The notes beneath the pieces were generated by a model that searched no databases, was not told the DNA's origin, and saw only the letters and a list, made by a program, of their open reading frames with translations. Source: Maribacter sp. (GTDB lineage: Bacteria > Bacteroidota > Bacteroidia > Flavobacteriales > Flavobacteriaceae). From it: a stretch of 64,000 nucleotides of DNA. This document shows, one piece after another, positions 8,315 to 17,983 of this stretch. The position numbers and the translations under genes were made by a program. Each line of letters begins with the position of its first letter. Position 1 is the stretch's first letter. The stretch spans positions 1 through 64,000 of the forward strand of contig PDPR01000016.1 of assembly GCA_002749285.1 (NCBI GenBank), in the 5' to 3' direction.

Positions 8315-8663
8315 GTTGCTATACGACCATCACTTTTATGATTTGAATCATATTAAGTAAAAAACAGTACGGGTTATTGGGTTATACACATAATAAACCT
8401 GGATTCCCGATCATTTTTTATTGAAAAGGAAGGGCTTGTCAGGAGCTCCTTCAAGGTGTGTAGAATGGATTATCCGGATATGGTGAAGGCGGATAGTATT
8501 CGGCCCGCTGTCAACAAATATCACGGAATATTTGGCAGTTCCCATTACGGTGAGCCTATGGCCTAAAACCATATTTCCCTTTTATGTGTTCTTCTGGAAA
8601 TCCAAGGAAGGTTACCCACCACAACAACTTCCCACTCTAACCAACTTAGCCCCACGAAAACAG
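8315..8663. other. Intergenic region without recognised gene
   Basis: About 350 bp between the receptor promoter and the next terminator. Short open frames exist on both strands, but none has a recognisable family, signal peptide or plausible composition. Confidence 0.4.
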
Positions 8664-8691
8664 AAAACACCACCTTATAGGGTGGTGTTTT
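8664..8691 (-). terminator. Terminator of the phosphodiesterase gene
   Basis: AAAACACCACC and GGTGGTGTTTT form a perfect 11-bp stem around a six-base loop, about 65 bp downstream of the leftward gene ending at 8757. It is symmetrical and may work in both directions. Confidence 0.85.
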
Positions 8692-8756
8692 AGTATGCTT
8701 ATGGTTGTTAAAGTATAGGGGGTACTGACCGAAGCCGCCTTCCCCCAAGGCCAAGG

Positions 8757-9842
8757 TCACTTCATATCCAATGCCTTTCCGGGCATGTCCCTTGATGGTA
8801 TTTCCAGGTTCAATGCCTTTAGAATGGTAGGGGCAATCTGATTGCTGTACAATTGTTCCTTATTGGCAATCTCCCCTTTACCGGAAACACCCTTCCCAAA
8901 AAGAACCATCCAAACACTACCGGCACCATCAATCTTGCTTCCATGGCTTTTCCAAGTTTCAAGAGGCACGGTACCACGCCCATGGTCCGTAGTGACAACA
9001 AAGAGTGTTTGGTCTTTATAAAAAGGATCTTGCTGTGTAAGTTCCCATAGCTCTTTTATAAAGCCATCCGTGGTATGGGCCGAATTCAAATAAGACCCAT
9101 AATTCCCTTCGTGGGCAAAATCATCGGTCTCCCCATACGATATATACAATAGTCTAGGATGGCTTTTCCTCATTTCCTCTATGGCATAATTATGGGTAAA
9201 TACATCCATACGGACGGAACTCCATAGAATCGGAATATTGGGTTGAAGTTTATTCAGGAATTGTTCCCTATCGGAAATATTGTCCCCTTCTGCCAAATCA
9301 AAACCCGCATTTACGGGCACGCCCGACCGTTCCTCGTTGATAATGAACGGAAAGACATCCCAACTGCAAAAAGCCACTACCTTTCCTTTATACCGTACAT
9401 CCTTATTCGCAATTTCCAAAATGGTGGTATTCGGGTTATTGAACTTCTCATTACTGTCTATTCGGGCGTCATCTGCCTTACCCGTCAAAATCTCATTATA
9501 ACCAGGATAGGAAAACCACATTTGATTGGTCAGGTCCACCTTACTGCCCAAGGTCCTATTCCCATGTATCTGGCCTTGGTCCACGACTTGGCCCCAGATA
9601 AAGGGCAGCAATGCCTCCCTACGTTGTTCGGCTGTTTCCCTCCAGAACCGATCCCTTAATTTCGTAGTATCGTGCACGTATGCCTTATTGGTGACCAATA
9701 ATGGGTCGGCCCCTGTAAACAGCTCTTGCCAACGAAAGCCGTCCAGGGTAATCAGCACTACTTTGGTATTATCCTTTTGGGCATATGTACCCAACAAACC
9801 CAATTGCAGAAACAGATAAGTGATGACTAATTTGTTTTTCAT
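8757..9842 (-). CDS. Secreted alkaline-phosphatase-superfamily phosphodiesterase
   Basis: 361 residues with a signal peptide (LVITYLFLQLGLLGTYAQ). Superfamily metal-site motifs are present: VVLITLDGFRWQELF near the N-terminus (Asp ligand), the SYPGYNEILTG loop where nucleotide pyrophosphatases carry the nucleophile, and VVTTDHGRG plus a later HGSKID supplying Asp/His ligands. The family matches the type I phosphodiesterase/nucleotide pyrophosphatase group (PF01663-like), acting in the periplasm or outside the cell on phosphate or sulfate esters of unknown identity. It is a single gene with its own terminator. Confidence 0.8.
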   Translation of the reverse strand: MKNKLVITYLFLQLGLLGTYAQKDNTKVVLITLDGFRWQELFTGADPLLVTNKAYVHDTTKLRDRFWRETAEQRREALLPFIWGQVVDQGQIHGNRTLGSKVDLTNQMWFSYPGYNEILTGKADDARIDSNEKFNNPNTTILEIANKDVRYKGKVVAFCSWDVFPFIINEERSGVPVNAGFDLAEGDNISDREQFLNKLQPNIPILWSSVRMDVFTHNYAIEEMRKSHPRLLYISYGETDDFAHEGNYGSYLNSAHTTDGFIKELWELTQQDPFYKDQTLFVVTTDHGRGTVPLETWKSHGSKIDGAGSVWMVLFGKGVSGKGEIANKEQLYSNQIAPTILKALNLEIPSRDMPGKALDMK

Positions 9843-10174
9843 TCCATACTTGTTTTAAAAGTTACTGAATTTTACTATTTGCCCCTATTCAAATATTCGC
9901 CACGATATACCACTACCAAAAACCAAGGTAATAAAATCCTCCGTAATCGACAATTCCCGATACGAAGCCACAAAATAGGCGCAACATTGGAAAGATTATG
10001 GGGCCACTACTGGATCCGACCGCTTATTTTCCCACAATTCAACAGACCAAGTACCCATTGGGACCCCACTCTATAGCACTTTACAAAAAAAACCTGGCCA
10101 GTATCATATCAGGGGAAAATAGTGGTAAACAGAATTAGCTTTATAGCTTCCGCCTGAACCTGTTCCTTATTGTA
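9843..10174. other. Intergenic gap before the wzc-like gene 3' end
   Basis: About 330 bp with no supported gene. A 65-codon rightward frame (9879-10076) shows no family resemblance. Confidence 0.4.
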
Positions 10175-12538
10175 TCAACGCTGCTTTCTATTGAAAATAC
10201 GCTGATACCATTGTTGTGTTTCCTGCTGTTCAGAATACCCGTAACCATACCCATAGTTATAGCCCTTGAATTTTCCTTGATCTACACTATTTAGAACATA
10301 AGCCATGTTCTTCAATTTTTTTGTCTTATATAGTTCTTTTGAGAACTCCAACAAACGCTTATCGGTAAAGTCGGCCCTCATAATAAACAAAGACACATCT
10401 GCATGTTTGGATATCATCAATGTATCTGTCACCAACAAGGTAGGTGCCGTATCGACAACGATATAATCAAATTCGCTTTTTGCCCATCTAATGAACTTGT
10501 CGAAACCATCACTTGACAATAACTGAGGTGCATTGGGGGGCACTGCCCCACTAAGGCAAACTTTCAAAAAAGGATTGCCATTATATTCCTTAATAAAACC
10601 TTCCCAAGGAATACTCCGATCGATCAAATAATTCGAGAGCCCCAATGCATTCTTATCCACACCTATATAAGAATGTAACTGGGGGTTTCTTAAATCTGCC
10701 CCTACAAGCAAAACCTTTTTCTGCAAACCGGCATAAGCAGAGGCCAAATTTAATGCGACCAAGGTCTTACCCTCCCCTTTGATCGTAGAGGTAACATAGA
10801 TAACCTGACCATTTTCCTTGGAGTTCTGCGAAAGGAGATAATTGACATTAGTACTCAATATCCTAAAGGATTCCGCAAGAATGGAACGATCATTCACCTC
10901 CATCAGTGACGTATCCTCAAGAAAAGGGATTTCCACCAATACTGGGATTTCAGGATTGGTGTTTTCCACATCTACCCTATCATGGATTTTTGTGTCGAAA
11001 TAAAAATATGTCAACAATACGATTAATGGCAATAGGAAGCCAAGCAAAAGAGCTAACAAATAAACGACCAAACTTCTTGGCGATACGGGTTTGTTACTTG
11101 TCATTGCATAATCGACCACCTTTATCGAAGGGGCTGTCACTGCATAATTAATAGCGGCCTCCTCCCGTTTTTGCAAAAGCAAGAGAAAAAGGTTCTCCTT
11201 GATATTTTGTTGTCGTTCGATTGACCGTAATATTTTCTCTTTTTCGGGAAGTCGGGAAAAAACAGCACTTGTAAGATCCCGTTCCTTGTTAAGTTGCCCT
11301 AAAGACAACCTTAATTGCTTTTGATACACATTAACTGTGTTCAATATATTTCTCTTTCCCTGTTCCAACTGATTGTTCAGCATTCTCAATGTAGGGTGGT
11401 TGCCCCCAACATCAACACCCAATTTATCCCGTTCCAATACCATCTCATTATAGCCCGCAACCAAAGCATTTATACTACTATTCTCCAAACCAATATCCGC
11501 TGGCAACAGCTTATAGGCCGCTTCTTTTTCCACGGTTTCTTTTAATAACCTGGAAAGGGAAATTTGGTTTTCCAATTTGAAAGTCTCATCACTGGTTTTC
11601 GACTTCCTCTGTAAAGTAAAACTTGCGTCATCCTCGATATATGAAAGATTACTGTTTTGTTTGAAATTTTGCTTACCAACCTCAATGGAATCCAATTCTT
11701 CCGATAAATAGACAAAACGATCGTCTATAAAGTCCAAAGTACGCTTAGAGACCAATTGCCTATCTAGAATGCCATCTTGGTTGAATTCATTTATCAACAC
11801 ATTCAAAATCGCCTCTGATAGTTTTGGCCTTTCGCCTTTAAGTTTTAAAGCTAGAACTTCACTGCTTTTATTGGTCGCACCAACCTCCAACTGTTTAATT
11901 AAATCATGGACCGCCTCTTTTTTCTTAATTACCTCAACTTTAAATTCCCTACTCCTATATTGACGTATGTCCACACTGGAATCGATACTTACCCGAAATG
12001 GAAAATCGGCACTCAAAAATTTATTGTCAACCAGGTCCAATTCCAAACTCGACCCTTGTCCATCTGAGATAACGGGTGGATCCACATTAAAATCAACTTC
12101 AAAACTTAAATTGGTTTTCAAACTGTCATCGGGGAACAGTTTGTAGATTCTAATGGGTGATTCATAAATCTGCGTTGTCTTTATATTACCAACCTCATAA
12201 TAACGCACATCGAGCTCCAAGTCATCAACCACCCTCTCAAGAAGTCTATAGGACTTAAGAACTTCAATTTCGTTATCTAAATTTATTTTAGTGCCCCCCC
12301 CTAAAAACGGGAAAGCATCCGAAGCAATCTCCAATTCCTTGGAGTCATCAATAATTTTTATTTTGGCAACCGAAGAGTATATAACAGGGGCATAGCGTAG
12401 GTAGGCATATCCTAAAAACAAAAAGACGCCTATGGTCGCCAAAAACCAAGGCCAATATCTTAAATACTTTGGAAGTATTTCTTTTAATTGGAAGGATTCC
12501 TCATTATCGTTATCCATTATATAAAAAGATTCTTTCAT
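10175..12538 (-). CDS. Wzc-like polysaccharide co-polymerase / tyrosine autokinase
   Basis: 787 residues: a first membrane helix (about 30-50, WPWFLATIGVFLFLGYAYL), a large periplasmic Wzz/GNVR coiled-coil region (about 60-500), a second membrane helix (about 510-530) and a cytoplasmic BY-kinase with Walker A (TSTIKGEGKT), A' (LLVGADLRNPQ) and B (YIVVDTAP) motifs. It ends in a tyrosine-rich tail (GYNYGYGYGY), the autophosphorylation cluster. It controls chain length and export of the capsule or exopolysaccharide. The start at 12538 is used; an ATG seven codons later is equally possible. A G8 tract (12294-12301, read on the minus strand) lies in codons for LGGGT. No Wza homologue is adjacent. 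Confidence 0.93.
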   Translation of the reverse strand: MKESFYIMDNDNEESFQLKEILPKYLRYWPWFLATIGVFLFLGYAYLRYAPVIYSSVAKIKIIDDSKELEIASDAFPFLGGGTKINLDNEIEVLKSYRLLERVVDDLELDVRYYEVGNIKTTQIYESPIRIYKLFPDDSLKTNLSFEVDFNVDPPVISDGQGSSLELDLVDNKFLSADFPFRVSIDSSVDIRQYRSREFKVEVIKKKEAVHDLIKQLEVGATNKSSEVLALKLKGERPKLSEAILNVLINEFNQDGILDRQLVSKRTLDFIDDRFVYLSEELDSIEVGKQNFKQNSNLSYIEDDASFTLQRKSKTSDETFKLENQISLSRLLKETVEKEAAYKLLPADIGLENSSINALVAGYNEMVLERDKLGVDVGGNHPTLRMLNNQLEQGKRNILNTVNVYQKQLRLSLGQLNKERDLTSAVFSRLPEKEKILRSIERQQNIKENLFLLLLQKREEAAINYAVTAPSIKVVDYAMTSNKPVSPRSLVVYLLALLLGFLLPLIVLLTYFYFDTKIHDRVDVENTNPEIPVLVEIPFLEDTSLMEVNDRSILAESFRILSTNVNYLLSQNSKENGQVIYVTSTIKGEGKTLVALNLASAYAGLQKKVLLVGADLRNPQLHSYIGVDKNALGLSNYLIDRSIPWEGFIKEYNGNPFLKVCLSGAVPPNAPQLLSSDGFDKFIRWAKSEFDYIVVDTAPTLLVTDTLMISKHADVSLFIMRADFTDKRLLEFSKELYKTKKLKNMAYVLNSVDQGKFKGYNYGYGYGYSEQQETQQWYQRIFNRKQR
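12294..12301. repeat. Homopolymer tract G8 (minus strand) in the wzc-like gene
   Basis: Eight consecutive C on the given strand, G8 in the coding sense, about 80 codons into the gene. Gain or loss of one base would truncate the kinase. Confidence 0.7.
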
Positions 12539-12741
12539 TTTTTATCTAATTTAGACCATAAGGTCAATTTTAAAAGGGCAATAAACGATATATTCTACCA
12601 ATCGCTATTAAAAAACCCACATTCCCATTTTTTAACCCAAAATATTTTATCCGTTGAAAAGTATAAAAACATTCCCGACCTACATTATCCAAAGCAACAC
12701 AAAATTTGAAATATTGTTATAGATACCCAACTTTAGCAATT

Positions 12742-12768
12742 GAACTCGTTTACATTTTTTCGGCTTGC
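12742..12768 (+). repeat. Dispersed palindromic repeat, half unit
   Basis: GAACTCGTTTACATTTTTTC then GGCTTGC matches one arm and loop of the family seen at 438, 31588 and 41271. It lies in the gap between the wzc-like gene and the WecG/TagA gene, inside the polysaccharide locus. Confidence 0.5.
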
Positions 12769-12804
12769 AAAAAAACTATTCCCTAGATGCCAAAAAAAGC
12801 AAAG

Positions 12805-13524
12805 TTATAAAAATCCCCTCCCAAAGAACTTAAGCCAAAACAACTCAAATATAAATTTAGGTGTTGATATTAAATTGCGCTCTGCCAATCGTTTCGGCTC
12901 TTTTAAAAATCTTGGAAACCACTCTAAACCTAATTTTACCCAAAACTTACCGGGTCTCTTGACCGTACCAGAATAAAAATCAAATACAGCTCCAATTGAA
13001 CAGATAACACTTGTATTTAGATTACCCTGATTCTCATAAACCCATTTTTCTTGCTTAGGGGCCGTCATCCCTACAAACAAAACCTGTGGGCCATCTATAT
13101 TTACCATATCACACATCGTTATACTATCCTCACTACTGAACCTTGCTTTATAAGGAGGCGAATAAGCCCCAATACATACATTGGGGAATTCTTTTGCCGC
13201 CCTTTCTTTAATAAGTTCCAAGGTTTGCCCAGAAGCCCCCAGAAAAAAGCAAGACCCCTCATTTTCATTAAGGTACTCCATAAGATAAATGAAGATATCA
13301 TAGCCTGCAATTTTTTGTATGACCCTTCCTTTAAGTATTTTGGCAGCCCAGACAATTCCAATGCCATCAGGTAATAATACAGTCGACTCCCTTAATGCCT
13401 TTTCAAACTCCACATCTTGCTTGGCGACACAATAGCTATGGGGATTTATCGTATTGATAATGGTCTTCCCCTTAACAGGGAGCTCTGGATATTCAGTAGT
13501 TATGTTATAGCCTAAAAGTCTCAT
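12805..13524 (-). CDS. WecG/TagA/CpsF family glycosyltransferase
   Basis: 239 residues typical of GT26, which add N-acetylmannosamine(-uronate) or another sugar to a lipid-linked GlcNAc. Family motifs visible are TINPHSYCVAKQD near residue 25, LLPDGIGIVWAAK (about 51-63) and VLFVGMTAPKQEKWV (about 150). The ATG directly abuts the stop of the GT4 gene. Together with the WecA-like enzyme at 21036 it would build the first two residues of the repeat unit on the carrier lipid. No UDP-GlcNAc epimerase is in the window, so the donor is unknown. Confidence 0.9.
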   Translation of the reverse strand: MRLLGYNITTEYPELPVKGKTIINTINPHSYCVAKQDVEFEKALRESTVLLPDGIGIVWAAKILKGRVIQKIAGYDIFIYLMEYLNENEGSCFFLGASGQTLELIKERAAKEFPNVCIGAYSPPYKARFSSEDSITMCDMVNIDGPQVLFVGMTAPKQEKWVYENQGNLNTSVICSIGAVFDFYSGTVKRPGKFWVKLGLEWFPRFLKEPKRLAERNLISTPKFIFELFWLKFFGRGFL

Positions 13525-14622
13525 CTAATAAATCAATTTTTCAAGTATCGAAACAAAACGCCTTTCAAATGCTTCAATTGTATAATTTTCCTCAAAACGT
13601 CTTCTACCCCTTTTCCCCATACACAGGCGCAACTTTCTGTCCTTGATGAGGGTTTCAAGTTTATCGGCAAAAGCAACGGCATCCTGTGGTCTTACCAAGA
13701 ACCCTGTATCACCATCACTAATGATATCGGGTATACCCCCTTCCTCTGTGGATACAACAGGTAATGAATACTTCATTGCTTCCAAAATTACAAGTCCAAA
13801 TGTTTCATTATATGTTGGAAAGGCAAAAATATCAGCTAGGAGGTATGCCCTTTCTTTCTCTTTTCCATATTTTTTACCAAGATATTCGACACTATCATTC
13901 AATTCCAAAAGATTGATTTTTTCCTTGAATTCCTTTTCGGGAATGTCACCAGCCCCCCCAATAAAAGTACACTGGAATGGTATTGAACGAGTTTTTAATT
14001 GCTGACAAGCCTCTAAAAGTACATAAACCCCTTTAGTCTTAAGAAGATTGGATAGAAATAATATCTGGACCTTGTCATTCTCGATCTCACCCTTTGGAAT
14101 GTCGGCACGGTTATATTCTTTTGACACCCCATTTGCGCAATAAGATACCCGCTCCTTGGGCACATATTTTTTTATGTCAGAATATAGATTTGGAGAAAGT
14201 AGTATAACATCGGAATTCCTGAACACCAATTTGTACACTAAATCATCCAACCATCTATCCTGTCTGGTGCTTACACCTTTATTATGAAAATGATAGACCA
14301 CTTTAACACGAAAAGATTTCACTAACAATGCGACAATCGCATCCTTAAAGAAACCACTCCCATACGAAGTAAGTGTAAGGTAAACCAAATCTGGCCTATA
14401 TTTTAATAAATGTGCAATAGTCAATCGAAGAATCGTGAAATAACGAATCCATTTTTGCCCCCCCCCCTTACCAATTTCATTGATACTCACCGAAAGCCCA
14501 AGATTTATATATTTACATTCAAAAGTATCGTTTATACAGGTACTTTCCCTGATTTGACGACCGACCACTGCTGCCCCATGAACAGGAGGGGGGTAATGAA
14601 GTATAAATAGGATCTTCTTCAT
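13525..14622 (-). CDS. GT4-family glycosyltransferase
   Basis: 365 residues with a GT-B fold: an N-terminal HYPPPVHGAAVVG loop, the strand ILFLSNLLKTKGVYVLLEA (about 190) and the C-terminal donor site FPTYNETFGLVILEAMKYS with its EX7E-type spacing. It adds a sugar, possibly fucose or mannose, to the lipid-linked repeat. A run of ten G (14458-14467 on the given strand as C) encodes three glycines at residues 53-55 (GKGGGQKW). A G7 tract occurs later, near 13952. One-base slippage in the G10 tract would stop translation soon after residue 55. Confidence 0.9.
   Translation of the reverse strand: MKKILFILHYPPPVHGAAVVGRQIRESTCINDTFECKYINLGLSVSINEIGKGGGQKWIRYFTILRLTIAHLLKYRPDLVYLTLTSYGSGFFKDAIVALLVKSFRVKVVYHFHNKGVSTRQDRWLDDLVYKLVFRNSDVILLSPNLYSDIKKYVPKERVSYCANGVSKEYNRADIPKGEIENDKVQILFLSNLLKTKGVYVLLEACQQLKTRSIPFQCTFIGGAGDIPEKEFKEKINLLELNDSVEYLGKKYGKEKERAYLLADIFAFPTYNETFGLVILEAMKYSLPVVSTEEGGIPDIISDGDTGFLVRPQDAVAFADKLETLIKDRKLRLCMGKRGRRRFEENYTIEAFERRFVSILEKLIY
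14458..14467. repeat. Homopolymer tract G10 (minus strand) in the GT4 gene
   Basis: Ten consecutive C on the given strand (G10 in the coding sense) inside codons 53-56 of the glycosyltransferase. Tracts this long are unusual in coding DNA and are classic slipped-strand phase-variation sites in other bacteria. Here the frame is intact. Confidence 0.85.
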
Positions 14623-14701
14623 AATACGTTATTGCATTTTAACCAAAAACATCCTTTGTCAGGATTTTTCCGATAGATATAGGTCCAAGTGTGTCCGAAT
14701 C

Positions 14702-15616
14702 CTAATAATAACCATTCTCTTTTAAATATTTATTCAATTCTTCTGTAATGATAATCTGACCGTGCGGATTCAAATGAATCGGGTCATAAAAAATATCGTG
14801 GTTATGTGACCAAGGTTCCTGTAAGTTCAAAAACTCAACATTATCATACTCTACGGCAAGTTCATTAAAGATGTCTATGGTCTTATTATATTCAGGGCCC
14901 AAAGCATTACTCAATAAATCTATGGTAGGAACGTACAACAATATCACATTGATATTTTTCTCGGACAATAGGGCCAAGGTTTCCCTTAACACCATAATAT
15001 TACCCATTGAATTCTCGATTTTCCGAAATCGGCCATTTGCAATATTGCCTTTCAACATTTTTAAATCTACATTCCCAAATTTCAAATTTGTCCATTTATG
15101 TAAATAACCTCTCATCGAGCTACTGAAAAGAAGCTCATCATAGCGTGTTGTCCGAATTATTTTCTTTGTGATATATTCATCTATCGTACTATTGTCGTAG
15201 AGATAACCCTCAATACTTTCATCATCCAGAAAAGGATAGAACAGCTTATAGGAGTTACTACTTAGGCCTTCGCTGGAAAATGTCCAAGCATCGACCCCAT
15301 AAATCAAAGTCCCAACCCTTGGGTTGGATTTAAGTAATTGCCGTACCATTATTTCACGATCGGCCACATTAACACCTTCCCTAGTATATTTTGATACTTT
15401 AAGCCCCGTTTTCTTTTCGATCGTTTCCTTGTCGATTCCAAGCATAAGATGGGAATGGCCAACTAAAGCAATCTCAGAATCCTCACCTAGTCCATAGTAT
15501 TCATTAAGGCCTTCAAGAAGAAAAAGACTTAAGAAAAAATCCGATAAAAAGAAAAGCAGGATAAAGGTAGCTAACTTTAAAATAAATGACTTATGATACA
15601 TGATAATACTTCCCAA
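14702..15616 (-). CDS. SGNH/AlgX-like periplasmic protein paired with an MBOAT acyltransferase
   Basis: 304 residues with one N-terminal membrane helix (about 8-32, LKLATFILLFFLSDFFLSLF) and a periplasmic SGNH-like fold: block I is VGHSH (GHSH in place of GDS) and the last block is DPIHLNPHG, with the catalytic-type Asp and His. Such proteins work with AlgI/DltB-type MBOAT enzymes to move acetyl groups onto polysaccharides outside the membrane. The MBOAT gene lies 24 bp upstream in the same operon. The start at 15616 is used; an internal ATG five codons later also fits. The acceptor sugar is unknown. Confidence 0.75.
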   Translation of the reverse strand: MGSIIMYHKSFILKLATFILLFFLSDFFLSLFLLEGLNEYYGLGEDSEIALVGHSHLMLGIDKETIEKKTGLKVSKYTREGVNVADREIMVRQLLKSNPRVGTLIYGVDAWTFSSEGLSSNSYKLFYPFLDDESIEGYLYDNSTIDEYITKKIIRTTRYDELLFSSSMRGYLHKWTNLKFGNVDLKMLKGNIANGRFRKIENSMGNIMVLRETLALLSEKNINVILLYVPTIDLLSNALGPEYNKTIDIFNELAVEYDNVEFLNLQEPWSHNHDIFYDPIHLNPHGQIIITEELNKYLKENGYY

Positions 15617-15640
15617 TGATTAAAAGAATGATGAAAATAT

Positions 15641-17074
15641 CTAAAATTGAAAATATATAAATGAATTGGAAGATAACCCAAAGAGTGATATTCCAAGTAG
15701 CAATAATAAATACCAAACAAATTGTAATTGCCAACCAGCCTTCGATCTTGAAAAATACAACGAGCTAAATCCAGAGTACTGGGAAACCTGTACCATGAAT
15801 AGCACAAGTATTAAAAAAACGGATAAAACAAAGGCAACCATTGATGACCCGAAAAAGAATGGGGCATCCCAATTACTAAATATCTTAGCAGAAATCAAAA
15901 ATGCATCGGAAACAGAATTTGATCTAAAATAAATCCAAGCATAACAAACAGCAATAAAAACCGAAGTAACCTTAAAAAATCGATAAGCGATGGTTTTCTT
16001 TATACGACCTAGGTGGGCCCAGTCCAAAATCAAATTACCCCAACTTTCAAAAAAGTAAAAAAACGCATGTAACAGTCCCCAAATAATAAAGGTCCAATTA
16101 GCCCCATGCCAAAAACCACTCACCAAAAAAACAATCAATATATTCCGAAACCATTTTGGATAATTCACCCTACTACCTCCCAAAGGCCTATAAACATAAT
16201 CCCCAAACCAAGATGACAGGGAAATATGCCATCTTTTCCAAAAATCGGATATGGAAGATGCAAAATACGGAAGGTTGAAATTCTGCATCAACTTAAATCC
16301 CAGAATACGGGCCGTCCCAATCGCCATATCAGAATAACCACTAAAATCACAATATATCTGAAAAGCAAAAAACAAGGTCGCCACAATCAATGTTGGGCCC
16401 GAATACATATCCGGGTTTTCATAAATCCTATCTACATATATGGCCAAACGATCCGCAATGACCACCTTTTTGAACAAACCCCAAATAAACAACTTGGCTC
16501 CTTCTACAAAATAGACTTTACTAAATTCATTCTTCTTTTTGAATTGCAACAATAAATTAGACGATCTTTCTATAGGGCCAGCGACAAGTTGAGGGAAAAA
16601 TGCCACAAAAGTACCAAACCTAACAATATCCTTCTCGACCTTTGTCCTCCCAAAAAAAACATCCAATGAGTAACTTAATGCCTGAAAGGTGAAAAACGAG
16701 ATGCCTACTGGCAATATCAATTCAAAATATGAAAGCTTGGCCTTAGAACCTGTTACCGAAAGGATCTCATTAACATTGGCAACAAAAAAATTGGCATATT
16801 TGAAATAGAGTAAAGGCAACAACGAAGTAATCAAGGCAAAAAACAGCCAAGCCCGCCTGACCTTATTTTCCTTAGATCTTGAAATTCTTATTCCTGAATA
16901 ATAATTAATTAAAGTCACGGCCATCATAATGATGGCAAAATCCCACCGCCAGTACATATAAAAAACATATGAACTTATAAGCAACAAGAACACCCCTACC
17001 CTATACGAAACGTTATAATATAGGACACTCGTAACAAGAAAAAGAAAAACAAACCCCCAAGAATTAAATAACAT
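15641..17074 (-). CDS. MBOAT-family O-acyltransferase (AlgI/DltB type)
   Basis: 477 residues, about 11 membrane helices. The hallmark VSGFWHGANWTFIIWGLLH carries the invariant histidine, and ISDFWKRWHISLSSWFGDYV is the cytoplasmic conserved stretch. It transfers an acyl (usually acetyl) group from the cytoplasm across the membrane. With the SGNH-like partner at 14702 it forms a likely two-gene O-acetylation module for the capsule. It is 3 bp downstream of the GT-A gene in a tight operon. Confidence 0.93.
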   Translation of the reverse strand: MLFNSWGFVFLFLVTSVLYYNVSYRVGVFLLLISSYVFYMYWRWDFAIIMMAVTLINYYSGIRISRSKENKVRRAWLFFALITSLLPLLYFKYANFFVANVNEILSVTGSKAKLSYFELILPVGISFFTFQALSYSLDVFFGRTKVEKDIVRFGTFVAFFPQLVAGPIERSSNLLLQFKKKNEFSKVYFVEGAKLFIWGLFKKVVIADRLAIYVDRIYENPDMYSGPTLIVATLFFAFQIYCDFSGYSDMAIGTARILGFKLMQNFNLPYFASSISDFWKRWHISLSSWFGDYVYRPLGGSRVNYPKWFRNILIVFLVSGFWHGANWTFIIWGLLHAFFYFFESWGNLILDWAHLGRIKKTIAYRFFKVTSVFIAVCYAWIYFRSNSVSDAFLISAKIFSNWDAPFFFGSSMVAFVLSVFLILVLFMVQVSQYSGFSSLYFSRSKAGWQLQFVWYLLLLLGISLFGLSSNSFIYFQF

Positions 17075-17077
17075 ACC

Positions 17078-17983
17078 CTATATCTTAAGCCTTAAATATT
17101 TTCTTAATCTATCAAGCACTCTCATTTTTACAGAAAATCTCGATCTGAAATCCTTAATTACATTATCGTCCCCTACCAATACCTTATCAAACCCAAAAAT
17201 CCTACTATCCCCAACATCCAAAGGTGTTTCAAATCTTGTTCCTATGGTCGTATGTGTAGCCTCCTCCCCTATTCCAATATTTTTTATTTTTGATTTAGCA
17301 GGGAATATGGTAACCAAACGATGTTTAAATTGATGATAACACCATCGTATTGCCCACGAGTCTATTTTACCATCCATTTGGTTTTTTAACATTCTGGGCA
17401 TATCACTTCCTATCTTACCAAATTCCAAACGTTCTTTACGGTTGTCTTTAAATTCAACGTAATCAGAAACCTCCCAATCAATATTCTCCCATTTATCTTT
17501 CCAAGTACCCCAACCCCATGAAGATGCCCGATAACCAATATAAAAATCATTAGGGTAGTTTTTTAGGGCAGGTAGGTCCAAGGTGTATCCAGAAATTGAA
17601 ATTACCTTAGGGAATCCTGAATAAAAATCCAACGCTTGGTTCATAAAGTCCAAAAAATTAGGGGACGTGATCAGATCATCCTCCAAAACAATAACCTTAT
17701 TGTACTGGTCAATAATCTCGGTCACCCCATTAACAACCGACTTAGCCAACCCTTGGTTAATTTTTGCCTCTTTTATATGTACTCTCTTAAATCCGCTAAT
17801 GGTTTTCAAATAATCACGTACTTTATTTACTTTTTCTTCTCCAATGGAATCCTTTGCCCCATCTGAAAAAACAAACAATTCACTTTCTGTAGCAAGATAG
17901 TTTTTCTGTAATGCCTTGACAGTTTCCCGGGTTTCGTACAAACGATTATACGTGAAAAGTAATATTGGTGCTAATTTTTTCAT
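17078..17983 (-). CDS. GT-A fold glycosyltransferase
   Basis: 301 residues starting APILLFTYNRLYETRETVKAL, a GT2-like N-terminus. The metal-binding acidic motif is IVLEDD (about residue 100), followed by SWGWGTWKDKW, a motif seen in sugar transferases of this subgroup. No membrane helix. Its ATG abuts the stop of the wzy gene, and the MBOAT gene starts 3 bp after it. It is one of only two clear elongating glycosyltransferases in the locus besides WecA and WecG types, suggesting a short repeat unit of about three to four sugars (inference). Confidence 0.85.
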   Translation of the reverse strand: MKKLAPILLFTYNRLYETRETVKALQKNYLATESELFVFSDGAKDSIGEEKVNKVRDYLKTISGFKRVHIKEAKINQGLAKSVVNGVTEIIDQYNKVIVLEDDLITSPNFLDFMNQALDFYSGFPKVISISGYTLDLPALKNYPNDFYIGYRASSWGWGTWKDKWENIDWEVSDYVEFKDNRKERLEFGKIGSDMPRMLKNQMDGKIDSWAIRWCYHQFKHRLVTIFPAKSKIKNIGIGEEATHTTIGTRFETPLDVGDSRIFGFDKVLVGDDNVIKDFRSRFSVKMRVLDRLRKYLRLKI

